From Strongyloides papillosus (Eukaryota > Nematoda > Chromadorea > Rhabditida > Strongyloididae): a stretch of 64,000 nucleotides of DNA. Under the pieces are notes generated by a model. That model was not told where the DNA came from and ran no database searches. It worked only from the letters and a program-made list of their open reading frames with translations. Made by a program: the position numbers and the translations under genes. Shown here piece after piece: positions 47,716 through 57,987 of this stretch (within the stretch, counting starts at the first letter, position 1; each line of letters starts with the position of its first letter). The DNA lies in assembly GCA_005656395.1 (NCBI GenBank), contig SRSI01000004.1, forward strand, positions 1,860,001 to 1,924,000, in the 5' to 3' direction.

Positions 47716-50035
47716 ATTTAAAAAAAGAAATTAATTACGACCTTTACTTAAAATTTCACTTTTTAAGATAATAGAAGAAAATATAATATTTGATGTCTTT
47801 TCTAAAGACTAACTCCAGTTCTAAACGAACAATGATAAATTGGTGACCACTATCAGCAAATCATTTATTTTTATGGTAAAATCTAGTTATCCTTTTTTCA
47901 CGCTATTTTCTATGCATCCCTAAGGCGGAATAATATCTTTTACAACAATATGTGACATATCATACCTTAATATATCATGTTCATTTATAATTTATTACAA
48001 ATATAATTTATTAAAATTTAATTTTGTTAATTTTATAATTTATTAAATATTTTATAAATTTTAGTTTATAAATTTATATTTTTAATAAAATCAACTTTCT
48101 CTTTCTCATTTAGAAATATTAAATTTTGGAACAGGAATTTAAATAAAGAATGCTGTAAATAAAGTTTAATCACTTAAATTTACATATATTTAATAGTACA
48201 TAAAATACGTTATACAATTAACCTTCCGGGCGCATCTTCATAAATTAATTCCAGATCCATTTATTATTACTAAACTATAATACAAAAGACAAGATAAGTG
48301 AAAAATAAAAAGTTTTTGATTACTCTTTATTTTACTGATTTCCATCATGAGAACCTGATTCTTCATGTAAAAGAGAATTAATTTCTAATGTACAGTCAAT
48401 TTTATAAAAAAAACTATGGATATATTTTCCATTTTTCCTTTTTATTTTGATAAGAAGATTTATTTGTTAAAATACTATTGAGTAATAAATTTAATGCTAA
48501 TATACATTTTACATCTATTTTTTACTATAAAATATTTAAAGTTATAACATTTTTCTAAAAGTATTTCTAAAAATAAAAATTTTACTAAAAAAATTTTTGT
48601 TTTCTTGTATTATTAAGATTCTCTTTAAAAAATATTGTGGTAATTAAATTAAAATATTTATTAATTTTATTACATTTACTTTTATAATCGTAAACCAATA
48701 AATTTACAATTACTATAAATAGAAATGTATTTAAAAATATTTAAAAAAGAATCTTTTAATTTTCATTATTCTTCAATATGATTAATGGAAATCACTTAGT
48801 TGTGGAAGATTTCAGTGTTTTCACAAACCTGTAAATTTTTGAATTGGTTAATGATTAAAATTGTATATTGATGTACGTAATTATTGAAAAAATTTATTTC
48901 GTGTGTGAATATTTTCTAAAAGAACAATAAACAGTGTTAATAATTGTTTTTTATTTATCCAAAGTTATATTTTTTCATTAAAAAATCGACTCAACTGTAT
49001 TTTATGTGGAGAATTATATAGTTTATAAAAGACTTTAAATATCAAGAATGGTTTAATAAATACTACAAAACTGATGTCATTTTAAAATTCTAATGTGTTT
49101 TTCAAATAAGTTTAATTGCTAATATATGAAGTAAAAAACAATTATGTAAATATAATTGTAAAATATTCATTAGAACTACCCACGTAATATGTTTGTAATA
49201 ATTATTTTTAAAATATACTATAAACAATGAAATTTAATTTTGTTAAAAAGTTATTAAAAGATGTTTTTGATTTTTTTTGTTTGGAAAAAATAAAATAATT
49301 AAAAATTAATTTCGGTGTACAAATTTAAGATTTTACTAATGTTATAATTTTTAATTGTATGTTTTTGTTTACTTTTTACAAAATACATAAATTTATGTAT
49401 TTAATTTAATTTTATTTATGATCTTTATTCTATTTACCTTATGTAAATAACCATTTTAATTGTTAAAAAATAAAATAAAACGATATAAAAGGATTAATTA
49501 CTATTTTGGCATCATTTGTCAAAGACGTAAAAATTAATAAACGTTATAAAAAATTATACGATATAATTTGAAAACGCCATGAAGATATTAATATTTTTTA
49601 GCTATTATTTCATTTGAACGATAACTATTTTGTGAGTTAGAAAAGTTAATAACTATAATATAATTCATATATAAAAGAACATTTACGTTTTCATTAAATA
49701 GATGAATTATTTATCAACTACGTAAGACGATTTTCATAATTGGTATGTAGAATTATTTAAATATATCAACATTCTAATATAATCCTTAATATCACCTTTT
49801 TTTTATAATGTTTTGAATTAATTTTTCATAAGTTTTCGTATATAAGAGACTACATGTCCTATAATAACTCATTTTCAGCATTATATTTAATATAAAACTT
49901 TTATTGAATAAAATTAATATTAAAAACAAGTATATTATTAAATTATAATTTAAAAAAACATACTTTTTAATATTTAAAATTTTGTTAATGTACTATTCAT
50001 TACTTATTTTTTATATAATATTTAGAAGTATAATA
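47716..50035. other. Intergenic region, 2.3 kb
   Basis: Very AT-rich, no supported gene. Near the right end an ATATTTAG acceptor (to 50025) lies 10 nt before the next ATG, a likely spliced-leader site. Confidence 0.5.
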
Positions 50036-50358
50036 ATGGAAAATAAGATAATTAAAAAATTAAGTTTAGTCTTTTTACTGCTTTCTTTTGGACATATTCA
50101 TGAAGCAAAATTAGTAAAATATTTTTTATTTCCTGGAAACAATTTCGAAACTGATAATTATTCATTTGATATGATTCCTTCATTAAGGTAAGATTTCTCT
50201 CCTATATAAATATTGTATTTTTTTACAGTAAACGTCAATTGACTTTTATTGGCTCTAGTGATCATAATTGCTTCTACTCTCCAATGAATTGTATATTTTG
50301 GAAGGACGAAATTACAAGAAGAGGGCGCAAGATTAGATCAAGAGTTGGATATAAGTAA
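50036..50358 (+). CDS. Neuropeptide precursor with allatostatin-C-like cysteine loop (copy 2)
   Basis: Two exons, 50036-50187 and 50229-50358 (41 bp intron), 93 aa. I chose ATG 50036 because it follows a TATTTAG acceptor by 10 nt and begins a clean signal peptide (about residues 1-24); an open frame further upstream would put extra hydrophobic sequence in front. A dibasic KR at 52-53 is followed by Gln54, which could cyclise to pyroglutamate as in insect allatostatin-C. The mature region holds CFYSPMNC (Cys65-Cys72), then IFWKDEIT, RR at 81-82 and a basic C-terminus. The loop differs from copy 1 (22.8-23.3 kb) at two residues, and the DNA around it is similar as well. The intron lies just before the KR, unlike copy 1 where it interrupts the signal peptide. 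Action through a somatostatin/allatostatin-C receptor is an inference. Confidence 0.78.
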
Positions 50359-50550
50359 GATAAAAACTTTTAACAGATGTTTAAATAATTTAATGGGTTA
50401 ATTATTTTATAATATTCAAAATATCGTTATTTTTGATGAACTTAAATTAACACACTAGTATTCTACTTTGATTATCAGAAATTGTGACAAAATTATTATT
50501 ATTCAAAATATGAAGGAGTAAGAAGAATTTGTGTGGTGGATTGACGTGAG

Positions 50551-51095
50551 TTACAATTCTTCACGTGATTTTTTATTCTGTAAAAAATAAATCTTAATGC
50601 TGTGGTTTTGTATTTATCTTACCTTAATAAATTTATTTCTATGGATTGAATATTTTGAATCCGTAGTTGATGAGCACACATCTAATTGATCAACAGTTGG
50701 GCATAACCCAACATTTTGGCATCTATTTTCTACAGTTTTATTTAACATGTTTAATGAATTGATCCACATATCTTCATAATAAGCATTCAATGTTTTTACA
50801 CAAATGCTTGAAAATAATCCTATATCATTGCAGTAATCTGCATGAATAGACTCCTTAATACTCTCCTTTAAAATTTAATTAAACTTTTAATATATAAGCG
50901 GTTTTTTACCTTATCCATTCCTAATTGGTAAAAAGTATCAATATAGTGAAAAAATTGTTTACAAATGATACATCCTAACATTAAAGAACCATCTTCGCTA
51001 TTAAACTCATTTATTTGATAGTCAAATGTAATAGGTGAAACAATTCTAGTATAAACAATTAGAAGAATAATTTTACAAGTATAATTTGCAACCAT
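50551..51095 (-). CDS. Saposin-like (SapB-type) secreted protein
   Basis: Three exons on the minus strand: 51095-50910, 50865-50623 and 50577-50551, introns 44 and 45 bp, phase 0, about 151 aa. An N-terminal hydrophobic stretch (residues about 5-22) looks like a signal peptide. One saposin-type module follows: CIIC, then a Cys in HADYC, a Cys in SSICV, and CQNVGLC, the six-Cys pattern of SapB domains with amphipathic helices between. A tail of about 35 residues ends REEL. Nematode SPP proteins include membrane-permeabilising antimicrobial members (caenopores) and non-lytic lipid-binding ones; sequence alone does not say which. The gene is convergent with the neuropeptide-like gene, 192 bp apart. 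The last exon (eight codons plus stop) is short and is the least certain part; reading through the previous donor stops after two more residues. Confidence 0.8.
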
Positions 51096-53150
51096 CTTAT
51101 ATTTTTTTTCACTTTGTTTTGTATAACAATTGCAATTGATTTTATCAATCGTTAAAGATACATTTTAATTCTTAAACTCTGAATAAACTTGTTATCACTA
51201 TACTTTTGTCATTATAACAATTTAGCTTGTAAGTAGATAGTATTTTTGTTTATCACAACCACAATTACGACCTTAAATTTCGATATTTTTAATAGTTCAT
51301 ATATACAAATTTAGAATTTTGTAATTGATATACCAGTTATGAGTAGCTAATAAAATATGCATTTAATGACATCTTACAAAATTATTAAATTTTCCATATA
51401 TACATAATTTTTTCCTTAATAGAATAATTTATTACACCAACATTATAAATAAGTTTTTGGCAAATATAACTATATCCAATAATTTGAATATTTAATATAC
51501 TTATTAGCATAATTATTCTTAATAGTTATTTACATATCATTCTTAATTATTAACAATGTTAGTATTATTATTACAATAATTTAGTAAATTTCATCATTAT
51601 GAAAGTTTAAAACTTATTCACTGTATAATGTAGCTATATAAACGAGAAAATTGTTATTTGATAAACGTTTCTGCAAAAAATGTAAAAAGGATTTATTTAT
51701 GAATTACCATACATCTCATTTCATTTAGAAAAATAATTGAAAATTCATTATTATAATTTGAAGGGATTTAGAAAGTAACTTTTTTAAAATCATGATATTG
51801 AATTTAAAAGAATACTTTTATATAGGAAATATGTTTAATGGTAAAAAATTCTTTTCTACTTTTAATAGGGTTTTAGAAGTTATTTTTATCAAATTTTTTT
51901 AATTGTAAAAACGATAGAAAAAATTTAATTCATATTACAAAAGTTTTTAGAATAACTAAGAGTATACTGATAACATTGTCCTGTTTTGTGCTTAAAATAC
52001 AAAATTAAATGTCAAAAAAGTGAAATGACTTATTAAAATGTTTGTTACTTGTAATTTAAAAAATAAACTAACAAAACGGTAAAACTAAGTAGGCTTTTCG
52101 ACAAAAAATTGTACTAATACAAAATTTATTTATAAATTATTTATTAAGTTAAAACTATAATGTCATATTTACTTATTAGAAGTTTCCGTTAAGTAAACAA
52201 AATATCTGGTGAGTATATTGTTGAATATTCAAAAGTTAATTTTTTCACAAAAAACAACCATATTACTAGATAATGATATTTGAAATTTGCAATTAAAAAA
52301 AACTGAAAATCTCATACGAATATAAAATTTTATAATAAATTTAATGTACTTAAAAAGCATTTTGTTTTAATGTAAAATTATGGTGTAATGTTGCTATTAA
52401 TTTTGATAACGATATTTATGTTTTAAAATACACATGTAATACTTATAATTCACCTAAAATAAAATTAAAGGTAAAGGAAAGTTTACATATTATGGGACTA
52501 TTTACAAAATATTTACGAATTGATAAGCAATCACGAAATAATAATGTGAATGACAAAAAAATTTCCTATAAATATTATATACAAATAAGAAATGACTTGT
52601 AAATATTGATTTGTAAGTTGTTCAACAGTAACAATAAAAAGTTTACTGAATAATTTAAATTCATTTTTTTGTTATATTCTATGATTATTGCTTAATTAGA
52701 AAGTTACAGATTAATATTCTTTCTAGACAATACTTTTTTTTTAAATCACTTTATCAATGTATTGAATAACTGTGAACTGTACATCCAAAAAATATGCATA
52801 ATATATGTTTGTTTAAAGTAAAAATTCTTGTTAAAAAAATCTAATAATATAATTAAATGAAACACAAAAATATTATTATAAAAAAGATAACGAGGGATAT
52901 TAATGTCAATTTCAATAATATAATTTAAATAAATGTACTTATTTTTCCTTTAAAAATAAAATCATAAATATAGAATTTGTGGTTGAATTATATATAATGC
53001 AAAGAATTAAATTCTATTATTAACCTGCTTTGATCTTCAAAAAATTATTCATAAGCCGTTTGCTATAGAATAATACTTTATTTTTAAAAAAATTATGTAA
53101 ATTTATCTATCAGATGAATATTAAAAAGTTTTTACGGTTTAATTTTTACA
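51096..53150. other. Intergenic AT-rich region
   Basis: No supported gene or clear repeat on either strand. Confidence 0.45.
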
Positions 53151-53182
53151 CTAGGTTGTTATAAAAGTTCCGTCGTTTTTTC
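53151..53182 (+). repeat. Orphan mariner-type terminal repeat
   Basis: CTAGGTTGTTATAAAAGTTC followed by CGTCGTTTTTT resembles the left terminal repeat of the mariner at 28593, including the leading C. No matching inverse end is visible within several kb, so it is probably the remains of a deleted or interrupted element. Confidence 0.6.
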
Positions 53183-53755
53183 AGTGACATTTTACATCAT
53201 CAAATAGTATATGATTGCAACAAATGGAAAATTAACTATCATTGTAATTAGATAATATTGCTTCTTAACTTTGTAATTTTTTCAATTAGAATTTATTGTG
53301 TTATTAATGTTTAATATTCTTGGCTAAAACATAAATTTAGTTAGAAGTAATTTTAAAAACTGCATATTCTACGATCTCTAACTAAAGCATAACCAACTAA
53401 AACCACTTAAAACTTATGTAAATCAGTGGGAGAAGGTGTAGTAGACGTTAAAATATTGTAAAGAATGTTTTTTCGGTTTCGAGATAAAAAAATGAAGCTT
53501 GAATTAGAAGTACACACAAAAAATAAAAAGGACAAATTTTAACAAATATATCTAAAATGCAATAAAATGTCCTACCATTTTAAAAAATTGGATATTATTA
53601 AAATTTAAAAAATATCAAGTGATAGCAAAAATTTTTAAACAACGCAAAATATTAGATTGTCGCATACATTTTTCCGTTTTTTTACAAAAATATATATGTA
53701 TGACTTTTTAAATTAATGTGACTTTTTTTAATTTTAATATTTATTATGACATTAT

Positions 53756-55482
53756 GGGAGCACGTAAAGTCACCACTAGTTTGTATGGAAATTATTAACA
53801 AGTTAAAAAGCCTATTTTGCTTTTTTCGACACCTGTTTTAACACTATAATATATGACATATTGGAATAAAGTTACTTTGTATCATATATAATAATGTATA
53901 AAAAAGCAAAATAGACATTTTGCAGTGTATAAAAAAGCAAAATAGACATTTTATAGTGTATAAAAAAGCAAAATAGAGATATAGTTTAATAAATAATACT
54001 GATTATAAGGCAATACAGAAGTACAAAAAAAAGCAAAATAGACATCGTACAATGTATAAAAAAGCTAAATAGAAGTTTAGTTTAATAAACAATACTATAA
54101 ATAAGGTATAATATAGAAGTACAAAAAAAGCAAAATAGACATCGTACAATGTATAAAAAAGCTAAATAGAAGTTTAGTTTAATAAACAATACTATAAATA
54201 AGGTATAATATAGAAGTACAAAAAAAGCAAAATAGACATCGTACAATGTATAAAAAAGCTAAATAGAAGTTTAGTTTAATAAACAATACTATAAATAAGG
54301 TATAATATAGAAGTACAAAAAAAGCAAAATAGACATCGTACAATGTATAAAAAAGCTAAATAGAAGTTTAGTTTAATAATCAATACTATAAATAAGGTAT
54401 AATATAGAAGTACAAAAAAAAGCAAAATAGACGTTGAACAGTATTAAAAAAGCAAAGTAGAAGTTTAGTTTAATACATTGTACTATATTTGAGTTAATAT
54501 ACAGTAGTGTTCAAAAAAGCAAAATAGACATGTAGTAGTGTATAAAAAAGCAAAATAGAGGTATAAGAGGTTAATGTATTAATAAATTGTTTCTTATAGT
54601 ACTACTGATATCATTAAGTAAATAAGAGTAAACAAAGTATAATTAATGAATTATTTAATAAAGTTACATAAATTACTATACTGGAAATATTTTATTTATC
54701 TTATTTGAAATTTACAATAATGATAACAATAAAAGTTACATTAGTACATATAAGTACTAATAACAAACATTTATTTTATTTGATATTGTTTGTGAATGAT
54801 AGTAATTAGGAAATTCACTTTATTCTTTGTCCAAATACTAAGTTTTCAAATTCTATGAAAACATTAATCTATTATGAAAAAGATTTTATAATATAAAGGT
54901 TTTCAAATTTTAAGCATGTTCAAAGATAATAAATAAAAAATCAATTTTACAAGTTAAATATAAATTAATTATTTAGGGCATGATTGTATATTTGTAAAAT
55001 TTTTAAAAAAATTGATAGAAGTTGCAATAATTTCAACAGATAGCTTATTTCTAAACTCTATATACTAAATATTTGAGTTCTTGTGATTTTAATAATGTTC
55101 ATACTATAGAAATAAAAGATAGAAGAAATTTTAATAATATTACTGTTTATTGTTACTATTATCTTAATCATTACTCAAAATTATCTCTTATCAATGATCA
55201 ACTAATTAATATTTATTTCTAATAATGTCTTCATAGTATATTAATATATATTTGTATCATAAAATATTGCCATTCTTGAAAATTTGCATCATTTTTAAAA
55301 TTTTGCGTTATTGCATAATTCATATACAATAAAAAGTTATAAAAGTTAATAAGATAAGAAAATGTCGCATAACTATAATATTCATACAATTAAGACACAT
55401 TACAATACAAAAACTCATTGTTAATACATGTTTTTTCAATGTCGAAAAAAGCAAAATAGCAGTGGTGAGTTCACGTGTCCCC
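53756..55482. mobile_element. Non-autonomous hAT-like element, 1727 bp, 8 bp target duplication
   Basis: Ends GGGAGCACGTAAAGTCACCA and, inverted at the right, GGGGACACGTGAACTCACCA. Both sides are flanked by the identical octamer GACATTAT (53748-53755 and 55483-55490), the duplication size of hAT transposons. Just inside each end is the same subterminal motif (CTATTTTGCTTTTTTCGAC, inverted at 55441-55460). No transposase frame is present, so it depended on an enzyme encoded elsewhere. Confidence 0.87.
53894..54560 (+). repeat. Tandem array: 97 bp minisatellite units flanked by about 25 bp units, built on a GCAAAATAG motif
   Basis: The block GACATCGTAC recurs at 54041, 54138, 54235 and 54332 (spacing exactly 97 bp), with a diverged fifth unit at 54430. 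Each 97 bp unit carries AAAAAAGCAAAATAGAC and a variant AAAAAAGCTAAATAGAAG. The left and right edges hold shorter units of the same motif. About 15 copies in all. The motif is the element's own subterminal sequence, which suggests amplification of a transposase-binding site. Confidence 0.9.
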
Positions 55483-56200
55483 GACATTATGCTCATTTTA
55501 GATCCCAACTTGTTTTTTATCTTTATTTTATAAAATACGTTACTAAAGTTAATTTTTCTTGAAGCTATAAATGTTTAAATAAAAATCGCTAACTTAAACA
55601 TTTTACTAACAACAATAAGTTTAAAAATTTTCTAACAATAATAATGAAAAGTAATAGTTATTTACTCACACAAAGAATTATTAACTAGAAATGTTATTTT
55701 AGTATTCGTTCTTATTTTAAATTAAAATATGTAAAAGTTATTATTTTTATTATAAAAAAAAATCCATATTATTTATAGCTTTTCATAATTTTTATTTCTA
55801 AAGATGATCTTTAATGACATTATAAAAAAATTTAAGCTATCAAATATGAAAATTTCATATAAAAATATAATTTATAATAACTCAAACTATTGAAACATAA
55901 AAAGTGTACTGTAATATGTTAAAAATGTTTTTTATGTAAGTGTTTGTAATTTTACTTAGAATTAAATTCTAACCTTGTATTTTAAAATGTATTGTAGAAA
56001 ACAACTTAAGTTTTAAAATAAAAAAAATTTACTTAAAATCAGAAACTTATTTAAATAATCCTTTAGTTATTGCTATAATTTTTATATACGAAATAATTGC
56101 GATAAAATTAGTCGCAAATCAAGAAAATTCAACTTTTTTTAGGTGGAACAAATTTGTTACATTTTATGCAAACTTGTGTCCTTTTTATTGTTTGTGTGTA

Positions 56201-56845
56201 AAGCTTATTTTAACTCTTTGTTTCTTTATATTTTTTCGTACCCTTAAAAGTGTTTGGATTAGTACTTTAAAATATTTTATCAATTCACCCTAAATTAATT
56301 AATTTTTTATATCTGATGAAAAATGCATCAAATTTCAAGATCACTTTTTTTCTTTTCAAGAGCAGCATTCTAACCATGAGGAGGAAAATTGACAAAATAT
56401 GTTTTATATGTTTATTTATTTATAATTTAAATGTTATATATATTGTGTCTATTTTTGATAATAAATAAATGGCTTGATATTCCACTTTTACAATCCTGTT
56501 TGATAATTCGAGGACACTTACAGGTCTCCATGATAACAAAATGTAATATTTGTTTGATACAATTATCATATAGGATGTTATCTTTTTATTTGATAATATT
56601 TATAATACCTTTAAAAAATTAAAATTAATTTATACATCATATCTTTACATAAATCCGCCATTTTAATTTTTTAAATTATTTGCCAATATCTAAAAATGTT
56701 CTTTTAAAAATCCAAAATCTCTTGATGTACATATATTATCAATACTTCCAACATCTTTTTTATTCACAACCTCTTTATTACCAATTTCATCATATGAATT
56801 ACCAAGTACTTAAATTTTACTATCCGTCTTTTTTATATTACTTTT
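56201..56845. other. Gap between the nested element and the second hAT-like fragment
   Basis: AT-rich with short hydrophobic frames (56431-56622 and 56680-56931) that have no protein family character. No gene supported. Confidence 0.45.
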
Positions 56846-57320
56846 GGCGACACGTCGTTTCACCACTAGCTTGTATGAAATGTGACCACAAGTGGACTCG
56901 GCTATTTTGCTTTTTTCGACATCTGTTTTGACACTATAATATATAACAATTTTGACTAAAGTTATTTTGTATTATACATAATGATGTACAAGGTGGCCAG
57001 CGAAGGCTTTTGTTCAACAGTTTTTGTTGACCTTTTTCACATAGGAGTACTTTAATTTACTAGAAGCCATTATTAATTTTTAATAAAGCAAAGGTTTATT
57101 TAAAAGAAACAATAAAAAATAGTAAATTTTTAGTACTTTTATTTATTAATTATTTGCATCTCAATTTTCTTTTAAAAAATACAATTTTAATCATTATAAA
57201 TATCAATGTCATATAAAATATTTTCATTTTTCTGGAGTAATATGTACTAAATTACATCTTACACAAAAGCCTTCGCTGGCCACCCTGTATAATGCAAAAT
57301 AAATGGACTTTATATAACAA
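56846..57320. mobile_element. Related hAT-like fragment, interrupted by a MITE
   Basis: Starts GGCGACACGTCGTTTCACCA and continues with CTAGCTTGTATG, the CTATTTTGCTTTTTTCGACA motif and TTTTGACACTATAATATA, all matching the left end of the element at 53756 in the same order. The match resumes after the 299 bp MITE as AATGCAAAATAAATGGAC. The right terminal repeat was not found, so this is a truncated copy. Confidence 0.75.
56989..57287. mobile_element. Tc1-like MITE, 299 bp
   Basis: Terminal inverted repeats CAAGGTGGCCAGCGAAGGCT at the left and the inverse of CAGGGTGGCCAGCGAAGGCT at the right (one mismatch), flanked by TA at 56987-56988 and 57288-57289. No coding capacity. Inserted at a TA inside the hAT-like fragment. 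The GGCCAGCGAAGGC block is strikingly GC-rich for this genome. Confidence 0.9.
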
Positions 57321-57850
57321 GAATTAAAAAATTGTACTTTATTTTTAATTAATTATTATAAAAAAATGTAGATGTATTTGTTATTAAAGATGATATGAAG
57401 GAAAAATAATCTTGCATGTATTGTGTTATCATATTATTTCTGTAAACTTTGATCCTTTACATTACATGACTAAAAATTTTAACAACCTGCAATTTGTAAA
57501 TAAAATATATTGTTTGTTGGGTCGTGACATTTATTAAATTTATAACTTTATAAGATTATTTGACATTATTCTATTTGTTAGATGTTTATTTAATAATAAA
57601 AAAAAAGCGATTAAAATGCATTTATAACATTGTGAATTTTACCAATTTTACTAAGACTACAACAAAACTAAAAATGATAAAAATCCATAGATTTTTTTTT
57701 AGCTGTTGCTACAAATATTAATATATTATATGAATTTTCTCATAATTTTAATTCTGAAAGTGTGTCACATACTAAGAGATTTTCTTAATTTTATGCCAAT
57801 AATTTTAAATTCCTACTATTTAAAGAACTACTGTTATCTTCCCGTCAATA
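57321..57850. other. AT-rich spacer before the LTR retrotransposon
   Basis: No gene or clear repeat seen. It ends in the retrotransposon's 5 bp target duplication TAATG (57851-57855). Confidence 0.5.
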
Positions 57851-57855
57851 TAATG

Positions 57856-57987
57856 TGATAGATGTAACAAACGATGACTTTTAATTGTCATATATAAATA
57901 CATATTTTCATGAAATAAGTCATTCTTTTTATTATAAGTGTGTAACCATTAAATAAATATATATGTATATTAATATCTAATCTAACA
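57856..57987 (+). repeat. 5' LTR (132 bp)
   Basis: Starts TGATAGATG and ends CTAACA, the usual TG...CA. It contains a TATA box (TATATAAATA near 57890-57900) and an AATAAA signal (near 57950). Very short for an LTR. Confidence 0.95.

Larger units (their letters stand above)
53511..56200. mobile_element. Inverted-repeat element, copy 2 (inverted relative to 30927-31868), split by a hAT-like insertion
   Basis: Left end TACACACAAAAAATAAAAAG, right end the inverse CTTTTTATTGTTTGTGTGTA. Its left 180 bp match the right end of copy 1 in reverse, and its right 110 bp match the left end of copy 1 in reverse. Removing the nested 1727 bp element and one 8 bp duplication leaves 955 bp, almost the 942 bp of copy 1, which supports both the boundaries and the nesting. 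Confidence 0.78.

Noticed and set aside
49982..50035. Upstream extension of the second neuropeptide gene frame
   Set aside because: The TATTTAG acceptor at 50025 and the clean signal peptide at ATG 50036 make the downstream start more likely.
53894..54560. CRISPR-like array of regularly spaced repeats
   Set aside because: Units are contiguous 97 bp tandem copies without unique spacers, in a eukaryotic transposon.
56431..56931. Two short hydrophobic frames
   Set aside because: AT-rich Leu/Ile/Tyr translation; the second runs into the hAT-like fragment at its 3' end.
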